Positions 44,513 through 55,716 of a stretch of 64,000 nt of DNA are shown here, piece by piece; position 1 is the first letter of the stretch; each line of letters starts with the position of its first letter. Origin of the DNA: Gerris lacustris (taxonomy: Eukaryota > Arthropoda > Insecta > Hemiptera > Gerridae); NCBI GenBank assembly GCA_951217055.1, contig OX578282.1, forward strand, positions 59,341,311 through 59,405,310. Direction: 5' to 3'. A program made the position numbers and the translations under genes. The notes under the pieces are model-generated. The model searched no databases. It was given only the letters and a program-made list of their open reading frames with translations, and was not told the origin of the DNA.

Positions 44513-44524
44513 CTATTTTATAAT
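44513..44524. repeat. Target-site duplication, LINE 5' side
   Basis: CTATTTTATAAT, identical to 39107-39118. It fixes the 5' end of the element at 44512. Confidence 0.85.
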
Positions 44525-44629
44525 AGTAAGTATCATATGAAAAGAATATACATTAAAATTTTAATTTTGTTCTTTTGAGGAAGAATTTTGTCGTATTCTC
44601 ATATTTAACTTTATCTTCTAATATATTAA

Positions 44630-45235
44630 AAATAATCTGTCAATTAGTGTGGCACATAGCTTATTCGCGTCCTAATTCGTACACTTTAATGATTTTATGC
44701 TTCTACAACCTATTATTGTCAACCGTATTTTAAATCTATCAAAATAGTTTTGATTTTGTACATGAATTAAAGTAACTAATTAAATAGTATCTAAAAGTAC
44801 ATAATTAAAGTATATTTAGCCAAATGTAAAGAGCACAAAATTAATCTGGGGCTATCTGGAGGCTACTTTCGACAAACCATCCAAATTTCATACAAAGACC
44901 AGTATACCTTTGAAGATATAGGTTTAAACAAATGTAAGATTGTGCGCACGTGGAAGAGAAACAAATGGGCACTGAAGGTTGAAACTTATATGGGACCAAC
45001 AATGGGCTAATTATGACCTACCTTCCAAATTTTATAAAAATAGAACGAGTAGTTTTTAAAATATGTTGGTTCACAAAAATTCAACGACGGACAGACATGG
45101 AATCAAAAGTTTTCCTTGATGTCTGAAACTGATTTCTATCGTGGAAGTTTTGAAGTAAAAAACATAAAAAAAAATTCGTTCTACAGAACGATCACATACC
45201 CTCCGTTTCCTTCGGTAAACTCGGAAGCAAAATAA
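44630..45235 (+). mobile_element. Family B element, near full length
   Basis: About 605 bp, from AATCTGTCAATTAGTGTGGC to GGTAAACTCGGAAGCAAAA. Order: 5' border, C-poor spacer, ATGAATTAAAGTA, TCTGGGGCTATCTGG, CATCCAAATTTCATACAAA, GGACCAACAATGGGCTAATT, CCTTCCAAATTTTATAAAAAT, TATGTTGGTTCACAAAAATTC, a short GACGGACAGAC tract, CCTTGATGTCTGAAACTG and the terminal hairpin. Two AAATTT-type blocks are present in each B copy. No open frame. With 55125-55716 it defines the family. Confidence 0.8.
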
Positions 45236-46172
45236 GAATAAATAGTTCTTCATTGAGAGCTTACATTTAAAATATTTTATATACCCATAAATTAATTATG
45301 TTCACTTGGATAGTCTTAAGTCCAATTCTTTATTGGCATGAGTTAAAAAAAGTGAGGGCAATTGTAGCCATTTAAAACCCCTAGATAGTTGAATGAATCT
45401 TAACTAATTGATCTTTAAATAAGTGCCAAATGCAAATTCGTACTCAAGAAAAATATTTTTACGACAGTGAACCAAAACAGTAAATTCTTTATGCATTGCA
45501 TACAACCTGCATATATAAATACTTTTCCATTTAGTTCGATAAGATACATAGTAATAAATTCACTAACTTATCGAAAGTTATAAATTTAATTAATCGAAAA
45601 TTCTTCCTTAACTATAACAAACCTCAAAGGCAAAAATTGCTTTCATAAAACTGAATAATTAAATATACCGTAATATTGACAACGCTTTGCTCTTACAAAT
45701 CAGAACGACATAGTTTCTTTTATTCTGCACATTATTTATATTTAAGCAGTTTATAGTTTATAGCAGTTTCAGATCAGTGGCGTATCAGTGGCGCCCCCCC
45801 CCCATAATTAACTGTAGACGACGCCCATGACTTACAGTAAGATATTGTACTGCAGTAAGCATCAGCATAACATTTTCTAACGAATACGTTCTAAAACAGT
45901 TGTTGTTATTACCACTACGAATACTAATACCCCCCCCCCCCCCGACCTAGCCGCTGGATACGCCAATGGATCAAATTGGGTTTTTTAATCACACACAAAA
46001 AATGGGGAAAAATAAAATTTATTCTGAGGAATGTGGGAAAATTATTAAATAAATTAATTATTGTGCTGACCGTAAAATAAAAAATCACAAATTAAGACTG
46101 AAACAAGTAAATTAAAAACAAAAATTGATGACACTCTGCAATAGATTTTTTAAATTTATTATTTCATAAGAT
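45236..46172. other. Spacer with C runs, nothing recognised
   Basis: CCCCCCCCC at about 45795 and a C14 run near 45932 lie in repeated context (GTGGCGTATCAGTGGCGCC; CCGCTGGATACGCCAATGG, roughly inverted), suggesting a small inverted-repeat element of about 190 bp. No gene recognised. Confidence 0.4.
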
Positions 46173-46378
46173 CGTGTAAAATAGATAAGATATATATAAG
46201 CGTATAATACAAGTGAAGTTAAATACAATCATGTAAAACAATTAAAGATAAATATAAGCGTATAAAACAAGTGAAGTTAAATACAATCGTGTAAAACAAT
46301 TAAAGATAAATATAAGCGTATAAAACAAGTGAAGTTAAATAAAAATCGAGTAAAACACTTAACGATAAATATAGGTCT
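46173..46378. repeat. 58-bp minisatellite, about 3.5 copies
   Basis: The unit contains ATATAAGCGTATAAAACAAG, TGAAGTTAAATACAATCG and TGTAAAACAATTAAAGATAA. Units differ at a few positions (ATAATAC/ATAAAAC, CATG/CGTG/CGAG). Confidence 0.85.
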
Positions 46379-46384
46379 AGCATC

Positions 46385-46520
46385 TTTCTGTCAGTTAACA
46401 ATTTTGCGAACCAACATATCTTAAAAAACTACTCGTCCGATTTTAATGAAATTCAGATACTTTGTCAAATGTAGTTCACAGATGCCCACATATTAAATTC
46501 AAACATCTGCGAACAATGAA
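46385..46520 (-). repeat. Family B fragment, reverse
   Basis: TTTTGCGAACCAACATATCTTAAAAAACTACTCGTCCGATTTTAATGAAAT is the reverse complement of the B segment just before its GACA tract. The remaining part (CAGATGCCC, CAAACATCTGCG) is diverged. Both ends are missing. Confidence 0.7.
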
Positions 46521-46635
46521 TAATAAACTAGGATAAAAATAAAGGTGCTCCTCTGGGAATTGAAACTGATACATAGGCCCCTTTATACTCATCTACTTGA
46601 TTTGATCATTAATGTAAAACTTGTCTTAACTTTGT

Positions 46636-46712
46636 CGACTCACGACTGAGTCGTTGTTTAGATATTTTACGGCCCCTGAAGAAGGTTTTAAGTAAAAACC
46701 GAAACGTCGGGA
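46636..46712 (+). ncRNA. Hammerhead-ribozyme-like motif (Penelope/retrozyme type)
   Basis: The core elements are in order: CCC (46673-46675), CTGAAGA (46676-46682, fits CUGANGA because position 7 is free), stem II GGTTTT/AAAACC (46684-46689 with 46695-46700), GAAA (46701-46704), CGTC and GGG (46709-46711) pairing with CCC as stem I. ACGT is self-complementary, as in minimal hammerheads of Penelope-like elements that work as dimers. One extra A sits between CTGAAGA and stem II, as in the other fragments here. A perfect 7-bp hairpin CGACTCA/TGAGTCG (46636-46653) lies just upstream. Self-cleavage is unproven. Confidence 0.6.
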
Positions 46713-46769
46713 TTGTAACATAAAGACGATTTTTGTGACCGAAACCTGAGTTTTGTTTGTTTTCTGTAT

Positions 46770-47577
<808 letters not shown>

Positions 47578-47762
47578 ATAAGTTTTTGGTAGTATTCATA
47601 CTACGAAACGTTTAAATTTTAATTTAAATCAAATTATAACTACTATTTACAAAGGGAGACAGACAGAGCAAAATAGAGACTTCAGCGCCGGGACTCGAAC
47701 CACGGACCTTCCCCTCATTTCCAGTGTGCGGGAGCTCTAACCAATTAAGCTACACTGAAGAA
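47578..47762 (-). mobile_element. tRNA-derived SINE (family G), copy 1
   Basis: The minus-strand head is a tRNA-like unit (47680-47760), followed by TCTCTATTTTGCTCTGTCTG, CTCCCTTTGTAAATAGTAG and a 3' end with the palindrome GTAGTATGAATACTAC. The copy at 60981-61141 has the same order: tRNA part, GTCTGTCTCCCTTTG, AAATTTGATTT-type sequence, and the GTAGTATGAATACTAC hairpin. Structure and Pol III boxes fit a SINE moved by a LINE. No clear target duplication was found for this copy. Confidence 0.75.
47680..47760 (-). tRNA. tRNA-like SINE head (not a functional tRNA)
   Basis: The acceptor stem is intact: CTTCAGT pairs with GCTGAAG. The D arm has a good A box (TAGCTTAATTGG) and a 4-bp stem. The B box is perfect (GGTTCGAGTCC, 47691-47701). 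The anticodon arm is damaged, but the loop CTGGAAA (anticodon GGA) matches the intact CTATA-CTGGAAA-TATAG arm in copy 2. The short variable region is unlike a serine tRNA, so the GGA identity should not be read as a decoding claim. The T stem has mismatches. Most likely a SINE head, less likely a tRNA pseudogene. Confidence 0.65.
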
Positions 47763-48317
47763 TAATTTCCTCTGACGATATCGATACCTAATCCCGAATT
47801 AAGCTTTCAAATTATTTCTACAAGTCTAAACGATTGATTATAAACTCAAGTAACAACAGCAAATTTTAATGGCCGGCCATGATTGTCTACAAAGTAATTT
47901 TCAAAAACTAGGTGTTAAGGAGACAAGTAATGTCAACAGCCCACTATGTGAGAGTGGAATAATGGAAGTGGTAATAATTGCAAGGCTCTTCAGAACCGTA
48001 GCCAGCAATGCAGCAACGACAGATGGTCTAACAAGGATGCAATATATTGGGCTTCCAGGAAGAAGTAAAATGAGACTCTGGAATCAAGCGTAGGAAAATA
48101 AAAACAGTTGTGAGTGAAGTTTCACGTAAAAAGGGTTTCGTTGGTTTCGTGAACACGAAATTATGTGATGAAACACATAATGGACGTAAAAACTTAAAAA
48201 CAAAAAAAAAATCCTTGGAATTAGTTTATCAGTTCAAATTGCAATTCTTATTTGTTCTATGGCCCAGATCACCGCCCATTATGCGCATGCATTTTTAGTA
48301 TTAGCAGAAATATAGTT
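47763..48317. other. Spacer, nothing recognised
   Basis: A 74-codon frame starting with a true ATG (47869) has no recognisable domain. The region is slightly less A+T-rich than its surroundings. No repeat family recognised. Confidence 0.4.
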
Positions 48318-48366
48318 TTAAAGGGGGGACACACAAATATTTTAAAGGGGGGACACACAAATATTT
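48318..48366. repeat. 23-bp tandem duplication
   Basis: TTTTAAAGGGGGGACACACAAATA occurs twice in direct succession. It is a simple duplication with no further copies. Confidence 0.85.
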
Positions 48367-48399
48367 AATATGTTTTGACAAAATAACTTGAAAAATTAA

Positions 48400-48714
48400 G
48401 CAATAACCACAATTGTCGTATATTTTTGTAATCTACTGTCCAATACTTTCATTTGATACCCCACTTAAAATTGAAAAAAAAATAAAAATCGGGTGACATG
48501 AATTCTCCACCATTTAGGATTTAAATGAATAATAATTTTGAGTTTGCTATATATTGTTCCTGTGTGAACGTCAATAAGATCTTTACCTACTGTAAAGTTT
48601 CATGTTTTTATCTCTTTTGATTCAAAAGTTCAGAGTGCCAGACACACACAGGAGCAGAACTATAAGAATTTCTTTTCTTTTTGGTTTTACCAACTAAAAT
48701 TTTAAAATTCACAA
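48400..48714 (-). repeat. Family D repeat, reverse copy
   Basis: Matches the copy at 350-640 in reverse: TCATTTGATACCCCACTT, ATTCTCCACCATTTAGG-type sequence, ATTGTTCCTGTGTG, AAAGTTTCATGTTTTTATCTC, TTTTGATTCAAAAGTTC, a decayed CCAGACACACACAGG tract, and the TTGGTTTTACCAA hairpin. The outer stem of the terminal hairpin is weakened. Confidence 0.65.
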
Positions 48715-48717
48715 TTA

Positions 48718-49015
48718 AGGTCAGCGTACTCTAGAGGCGGAAGGGGCGGCATTGCAAAAATCCATCTGGGATAGGTTTAATGTATTTTATATGGCACACT
48801 TTTGAAGGGGAGGGCCGGGCGCATACGGATCGCTTACTAGACGGATTTTTGCTCCAGCGTACATCCTACCCGCTGCGACCCGCTCCACCCCGACACAGTG
48901 CGTGCGATAGGCACCAGCAATAATGCGTCCATATAAAATACATTAATACCAAAATCAGGCGGATTTTTGCGATGCGATGCGACCCACTCTGGCTTGTCCT
49001 AGTATACGCTGACCT
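48718..49015. mobile_element. PIF/Harbinger-type MITE
   Basis: Ends read AGGTCAGCGTACTCTAG (left) and AGGTCAGCGTATACTAG (right, reverse complement), and imperfect inverted similarity continues for about 80 bp (ATTTTTGC, TAATGTATTTTATATGG). Both flanks are TTA (48715-48717 and 49016-49018), the 3-bp duplication typical of PIF/Harbinger. The interior is unusually G+C-rich (CATACGGATCGC, GCTGCGACCCGC). No transposase. The degenerate Harbinger at 27261 shows that the superfamily has been in this genome, although the termini differ. Confidence 0.8.
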
Positions 49016-49018
49016 TTA

Positions 49019-50620
49019 AAAATCACAAATCTTTTAAAGAGGAGGCAATTGGAGAGAAAAAGAAAGATAATCGAAAAACCGCTGATAAGAATTGATTCCT
49101 CAAAGTTTTGAAAACAGTATTTTCCTATGCTATAAATGTAGAACTAAAATTAAAAAGAATAATTAATAGAGAAGAAAATGTAAAACAAAAAAAATCTAAC
49201 CAACTCTATACCTAGTATTCTTCCACAAGCAAAACTCTTAGATACTATTCTTATGAATTAGATTATTGCCTTGTGTTTATTAAGTCATAAACATTTGCAG
49301 TATATAATCAGATTGAAGAACCTTTTAATTCCCGAATCTGATTATTAATTGCTTATTGAAGTAACTAGTTATTTTGGACCATAAATATCACATAATGTTA
49401 TAGAAAACATGTCGATCCACTTTTATATTACAAGTAAAGAAAAGATTTCGTTATTTTCTTTTTTTGGAGAGTTAAAGAAGAAATCTACGTGAGAACTTGA
49501 TATTATGATCTCCTTAGAATACTTAATTCAACTGTAGATCATTATCTTTCTATCCTATTCATTCATGAGATACTGTCTGCTTCAAATGAAAGGGAATTTT
49601 ATACGGTGAGAAACTAGGCCGATACATCTCTACACATATCATGAGATAAGGGTTTTTGTTTTAGATTTCTCGTTTTTAGGGTAATTGAAAAGTGATAATT
49701 CATAACACTATATTATTCTTGTTTTGTTTTTTAATGAAATGTTTTCAATGAAAAATATTCTTTATTGTTTTTCGGAAAAAATTAATATTTTATATCACAC
49801 AAGCATTCTATCGTATTTGGATAAAATACAATATCAAAATTATTTATTATTTTATAGAGAAGGTGATATTTTCTCATTTATAGCTTCTTTGGTCTATGAG
49901 AATTGTTTAGTGAAAATTCATTTGTCTTTATTATTATTTAAAGTGTAATTTTCAAAAAAAAAAGTAAAATAATAAAACAATAAAACCTGACTATGAGACA
50001 TAAACCAGCAGAGAAAGTTAAAAATTTGCCTAAATTTATTTAAATAACAAACAAAATGTAAAAAAATTACTTTATAAACATGATTTAAATAATAAAATAA
50101 AATATAAGATTAAAATAATAATTAAGGATATTTAATTATATAATTTGAAAGCGGGAGCTTATTATTACATGTTCTAAATTCTAAATTATCAACTTATTAT
50201 TTTAATAAGATATAGGCTGGTTAATTTTTTTTTTTTCTTTATTAAAATTTCAACAGCAAAAAACACCTCCACATATCAGCACTTAATTCGTCACTCAATC
50301 CCACAAGCTTTCACCTAAAAATGGTCTAGATATTTAATTATAAATAAAAATATCCGTGTTTCACAAATTAGTAACTCGCCACCTCGTTAGTAAAAAAAAA
50401 TTAAATAATAATAATAGTGCGATAGTTTAAATTTTAAGGTGAAATTTTTTGATTCTAGGTTGATGCGTTAATCGAGTTTATTAATCATTTCGTAATGTGT
50501 TATCAAACAGGTAATTTTTTAATATTTAACACCCGAGAAATAAAATTAGCCACACATGATTACCCTATAATGAACGGGTGTGGACATAATCATGTGACAA
50601 CTCCCGTACATTGTCGTAAC
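49019..50620. other. A+T-rich spacer, nothing recognised
   Basis: Open frames are short and biased to Phe, Ile, Leu and Tyr, as expected from composition. No repeat family recognised. Confidence 0.45.
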
Positions 50621-50623
50621 ACC

Positions 50624-50700
50624 GAACAGAGGAAACGAGCCGAACAGAGGAAACGAGCCGAACAGAGGAAACGAGCCGAACAGAGGAAACGAGCCGAACA
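50624..50700. repeat. 18-bp minisatellite, four copies
   Basis: CGAACAGAGGAAACGAGC repeats four times without error. It runs directly into the left arm of the adjacent hairpin, which begins with the same CCGAACA word. Confidence 0.9.
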
Positions 50701-50776
50701 TTGGTCTCTGAGCATGCCCAGAGTGAGATGCGCAGGCGCACTTTAGACTGGGCATGCGCAGACACCAATACTCGGC
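50693..50776. repeat. Hairpin with nested GCGCA palindromes
   Basis: CCGAACATTGGTCTCTGAGC and ATGCCCAG pair with CTGGGCATGCGCAGACACC and AATACTCGG. The loop segment AGTGAGATGCGCAGGCGCACTT also folds on itself. GATGCGCAGGCGCA is one base off the NRF-1 site consensus, but there is no other promoter evidence. A small foldback element is the simplest reading. Confidence 0.6.
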
Positions 50777-50800
50777 TCGGTTAGGCAGTCTGAACGAGGC

Positions 50801-51078
50801 TTTAAGTACTACATAACCTTACTACGTAAACCTTAGAACTAATACCTAACTTTAGAACATTTGATGACATTCGATCAAAACAAACAATGTCTTTAAGCAA
50901 ATAGTTAGTAATTTATAGAATCGAGTAGTGTCCCGACCTTTAAGAACTACATAACCTTACTACATAAACCTTAGAACTACTACTTAACCTTAGAACATTT
51001 GATGACATTCGATCAAAACAATGTCTTTGAGCAAATGCTTAACCATTTTATAATCATTTATAGAATCGAGTAGTGAAC
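50801..51078. repeat. About 140-bp tandem duplication
   Basis: Two units (50801-50938 and 50939-51078) share ACTACATAACCTTACTAC, TAAACCTTAGAACTA, AACATTTGATGACATTCG, AATGTCTTT and TTTATAGAATCGAGTAGTG. They differ by a 10-20 bp indel and several substitutions. No coding capacity. Confidence 0.85.
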
Positions 51079-52576
51079 CGACGACGACAACGACGAAGCA
51101 CCTCGAAATGATTTGTTATTGCTAAGCTAAGGCAACCACATTTATTCCAATAAAAATAAATGTTTGTTTTGATTTGTTGGACTTCAAATAGATATAATAA
51201 CTTAATTGATTTACTTCATTTTACATTTTTTCTAAATTAAATATAAAATTAAGCCCCGTTGTAACGGGCCTAAGGGATGGTGTAATATAATTACAATAAA
51301 AAACAAATAAATATTTATAAACATATAATAAACATTTGTATTATAAATGTCTTTTAGCACATTTTTTTTTTTTAAATAACTTAACATAAAATAAATGGAA
51401 ATATAAAAATGAATTCCAAATCCTGACAAAAATATATGAAAAACCTAAAAGAGGGCCTAGAAACCTATATTTTCTTTAATTAATAATTATTTAAGTCAAA
51501 ATGTGCTCTATCAATTATTAGTATTTACTCAATAACTTAGTATTCTATAGAAGACAAAAATTTCGAAAATATATTTGAATTTTATTTATTATATATTTTA
51601 TTTTATTTTTTTAATAGCTACGGTGAACATTTGAGGACTGACTCTATTACTGCAAGAGGAGCTATTTATATGCAATATTTGAATTATGCTATTGCTTTGC
51701 AAACAAATAAAAATATTTACTATTAAATTCAAAGTACAGTTTTGAGGTTAATCAATTTTATGAAAAAAACAGTAATTTAATATTATTTTTAAATATTTTT
51801 AAAGGAGGGAAGAAATCTGATCTTTATTTCAGAAAAAATGAAACAGAGAAAGAGGAAAAAATTAGTTGACCATTGCAGTGGTTTTTGTATACGAGAAATC
51901 CGAGAAGTAAACCTGTAGAATGGAACCTTAACCGCAGTGGTAACCCAGTACTGTTGGTTCAGTGGCGTGAGGGTACCTTCGCCACCATGTACCAGTGTAC
52001 TATGAAGTTAAAAACCTTCGGGTTTAACAAGTATCCTATTTCTAACCAACACAGGTTTTCCTTAAGATGGCACTTTTTTTGTGCAGTTGCTGGTGTTCTG
52101 TTATGACGGTCATCTTTCGTGGTTTTTAATTTTTTTTTCTTCTTTTCGCTTTGCTGAGCGTGACAAGTTTTTTTCTCTCTTTTGACATGAAGATTGCAGT
52201 GAAACTAAAAACTTTTATCTAAAGATTTTTTTAAAAAAAAAAAGGTACGTTGGAAGAATACAAATTAGAAGTTGGTAGATACTCGTATTTAGAAAAGAAA
52301 GGTACGTGAAACGTTTGAGTAAAAACGTGATCGGGGAATTTCCCTTGGGAAATTGGGGGACATGGAAAATGTTCGCTTCTAATGATCGTTTCATATCGCT
52401 GTATTACCAATATCGGATGGAGGATTAGTAAAAGGGAACAAACTCACACTAGACGGAAAAAACATACATAGATTCAGCAAATAAAAAATAGAAGAAACTA
52501 AACTACTATTTTAAAGTATATAACCAACTTTTACTACATCATATGCATAGCGAATTGATAAAAAGTATAAACATAA
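51079..52576. other. Spacer, nothing recognised
   Basis: A less A+T-rich stretch at 51880-52110 contains a 77-codon frame that starts at a TTG and shows no domain. An exon cannot be excluded. No repeat family recognised. Confidence 0.4.
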
Positions 52577-52756
52577 TGGTCTACCAATTAGTGAGGCACA
52601 TAGCTTCCTCACGTCTTATTTCGTACACTTCAATGCTTTTATACATTTACAACCTATAATTGTTAAATTTATTTAATATACCCCCTCCCCCACCCCCCGA
52701 AAGGATTTCTGTATTGAAATTTCTTAAATCGGAGGCATAAAATAAAATGTCCGTTC
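52577..52756 (+). repeat. Family B repeat with large internal deletion
   Basis: The 5' end (GGTCTACCAATTAGTGAGGC to CCCCCTCCCCCACCCCCCG) is joined directly to the late segment GAAAGGATTTCTGTATTG..GGAGGCATAAAA. About 380 bases of B centre are missing. The terminal hairpin is replaced by the minisatellite that follows. Confidence 0.8.
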
Positions 52757-53100
52757 TACAGAACGAACATTTTATTTTACAAACAACCAAAAAGTATTGT
52801 AGGTGGACAAAATTACAGAACGAACATTTTATTTTACAAACAACCAAAAAGTATTGTAGGAGAACAAAATTACAGAACGAACATTTTATTTTACAAACAA
52901 CCAAAAAGTATTGTAGGAGGACAAAATTACAGAACGAACATTTTATTTTACAAACAACCAAAAAGTATTGTAGGAGGACAAAATTACAGAACAAACATTT
53001 TATTTTACAAACAACCAAAAAGTATTGTAGGAGGACAAAATTACAGAACGAACATTTTATTTTACAAACAACCAAAAAGTATTGTAGGAGGACAAAATTA
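52757..53100. repeat. 57-bp minisatellite, six copies, grown from a family B end
   Basis: The unit has ACAGAACGAACATTTTATTTT, ACAAACAACCAAAAAGTATT and GTAGGAGGACAAAATT. Its TTCTACAGAACGA word is the normal family B sequence before the terminal hairpin, so the array started inside a B copy. Because 57 is divisible by three, open frames run through on both strands and yield 19-residue repeats; these are by-products. Confidence 0.9.
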
Positions 53101-53645
53101 GATTTTGGATTTAAGGTTAAGGCCCTTCAAGTCTAAAGAAATGTTTTTTTAAAAAAAATCGATTTGATGATTTCATCGAATTGATGAAAATAAATCAGAT
53201 TTTGAGCCGAGGCGCAAAGCCCCATTTTTCTTTTTTTTTTTTTAAGAAAATGAATGTATTCTAAACTGTTCTTGAAAACGATAGAAAAATTAGTCAACTA
53301 ATCGAAAGGTATGTCGATGCATAAAGGGTTATGCGGTCACCAAAGATTTTTCAAATCTTAATCGTTTAATGAAAGTCTTAAAATGGTAAAAAAAAAAAAA
53401 AAAAAAAAAAATGTTAAAATTCTCCTTGTTGTCTACTGAGGAAGGGAAAGTACCTTCAGCCCTCTTCCAAAGTTTCTTTTTTATTAAAAAAAAAAAAAAA
53501 TAAAATAAGCAACAGGGTAGCAACCATCTTCAAACTTACTTCAAGAGGCTCAAAAAACCTTTTTGCCCCTTAATTTATGGAGTAATAAGGTGAACATGAA
53601 GCATGAGCACCCCACCAGTTTGTGTTCATTCTTCTTCTATTCTAA
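53101..53645. other. Spacer with poly(A) runs, nothing recognised
   Basis: A runs near 53388-53412 and 53488-53501 and a T run near 53230. No gene or repeat family recognised. Confidence 0.45.
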
Positions 53646-53766
53646 CAGTGAACGTTTTTCTTTAGCAGTGAACGTTTTCCTTTTGCTGTAAACGTTTTTC
53701 TTTAGTAGTGAACGTTTTTCTTTAGGAGTGAACGTTTTCTTTCGCAGTGAACGTTTTCCTTTAGCA
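53646..53766. repeat. 20-bp minisatellite, six copies
   Basis: Units of the form CAGTGAACGTTTTTCTTTAG, with small changes (CTTTTGC, GGAG, TTTCGC). Confidence 0.9.
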
Positions 53767-55124
53767 GGAATAACGAAGTTGGACTGGAATTATCTTATTA
53801 GTTTAACATGTAAACTAGCTTATTGGTTCTCAGTTCTCGTAACTTCAATATTTTAATTATTTATAGGTGTATTAACAAAAGGTTATTATAAAGAACAAAC
53901 ACCCATTATCACATTTTAAAGTGGTAAATCAGCTTTTCCAGATATTTGACAAATAATAATTCATTATAGATATACCATATTAGAGCAACCTGACAAAAAA
54001 AAACCAAAAACAAAATGAGGCACTGAAGACAACCAATTACTCTGATCAAATCGTTACTGTGACTAAAATCATTCATCATAATCATAATACTATTTTATTG
54101 CTCATATAGTTTTTCTACAAATACTTACAATAAGATACAAATAAAATCTCTCTCCCCCCCCCCCCCTAATGCGATGATGTGGTGGTTTGATATCATATAT
54201 CCAGGGAGCAGAGGAGCATGAAGTAGAACTTCTTACTTACTCATTCATCCCTGAATTAATAATAAAATTTATCTTAACTATTCAAACTTTAAACTAAGAC
54301 ATATACAAAGTTCAGCTAACATCTACTTAATATTGCTTCAGCGTTAAAACACCTAGTGTTTACCTCACGTAGTTAGCAGTTTGACAATGTTATTACGCTA
54401 TTTAATAGTGATTAAGTTCAGGTTGTTACAAGTACCTACTCCCTGGTTAACTTCTATCCTTGCCACCTACTTAATAATACCAATTACCTCTATAAAGACA
54501 TAATAATATCATAAAGCATTTATGTCTAGTTAAACAGGCTTAGAAAGATTATAATATATATCTTCTAGTAGGGGAAGGGGGGAAGTGGGGGTGTGGACGT
54601 GGTCTAGAGTCTAGAGGAGTGGGGGGCGCCCCAAGTGACCCCATACCTACTGAAGTATTTATTACAAAGTAATGAAAAATAGCAACGATCCTTCTCATTT
54701 CACCAATAACGAATAAGGAGGGATAAGAGGTAAAAATGTTTGTATACTAACTTACTTCGATAAGTAAGTAGAATGTGTTCCTTGTGGTTTTCTATTCTTT
54801 AGAAATTGGGTCAATTAAGGAAATAAAATCCTCACTTTTGCAATATTTCGATCCTTCCTTGGATCATTCCCAAGCCAAAATTATAATAACTTACTTCTTT
54901 ACTGACAGTGATTTTGTAAAACGAACATACACTGATTAAAACAGGCAAATTTCAAATCGATAAGTTAATGGTCATCATCACAATAGCAAATTATCAATGT
55001 ATATAAAAGGCTTAAAATTTTATCTTTAAAAACCAAACAATAATTTAGATTTGATTTCCAGAATAATTTCAAACCTACCACAAGTGTAAAAAGGTTGTAA
55101 TTTATGCGACAATTAAAAAAATAA
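53767..55124. other. Spacer with one G-rich stretch
   Basis: Bases 54570-54635 contain GGGGAAGGGGGGAAGTGGGGG and, 40 bases later, GTGGGGGGCGCC, making a G-quadruplex possible. Otherwise nothing is recognised. Confidence 0.4.
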
Positions 55125-55716
55125 AAATAGATTGCCAATTAGTGTGGCACATAGCTCCCTCGCATCCAAGCACGTACTTTATTGATTTTACGCTTTTATA
55201 ATCTATTGTTGTCTAATTTATTTAATTGTTTCCTCCGTTTTAATAAAGTCAAAATGATTTTGATTTTTTAAATGAATTAAAGAATAAATTAAGCAAAAGT
55301 TAAAGAGCGCAGACAGTTAAAATTAATCTGGTGCTATCGCAGGTTACTTCCGACAAACCATCAAAATTTCATAAGAATCAGATGAGTACTTTAGAAGATA
55401 AATGTATGTTTGTGCGCATGTGAAAGAGAAACAAATAGGCGCAGAAGGTTGAAACTTATATAGGACCAACAATGGGCTAATTGTGACCTACCATCCGAAT
55501 TTCATTATAATCAAATGTAGTATTATAATTTTTTATAGGATGTGTAGGAATTGAGCGGATATGCAAAAATTAAGCGACAGACCGACCGACAAACAATGAA
55601 CCAAAAATGTTCCCTGATGTCTGAAACGGATTTCTGTCTAATTTTTGAAATCGGAGACATCGTTCATCAGAACGATCTCATATCTTCCGTTACCTTTGAT
55701 AAGCTCGGAAGTAAAA
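55125..55716 (+). mobile_element. Family B element, near full length
   Basis: About 590 bp, from AGATTGCCAATTAGTGTGGC to GATAAGCTCGGAAGTAAAA. It keeps both AAATTT-type blocks, GGACCAACAATGGGCTAATT, a GACAGACCGACCGAC tract and CCTGATGTCTGAAACGG. The terminal hairpin is slightly weakened. No coding capacity. Confidence 0.8.

Noticed and set aside
51873..52106. 77-codon ORF in a less A+T-rich stretch
   Set aside because: It starts at TTG, has no recognisable domain and shows no clear splice sites. Kept only as a possible exon.
52647..53136. Repeated 19-residue proteins on both strands
   Set aside because: The 57-bp minisatellite unit is divisible by three and happens to lack stops. Both strands are open, which real genes rarely show.
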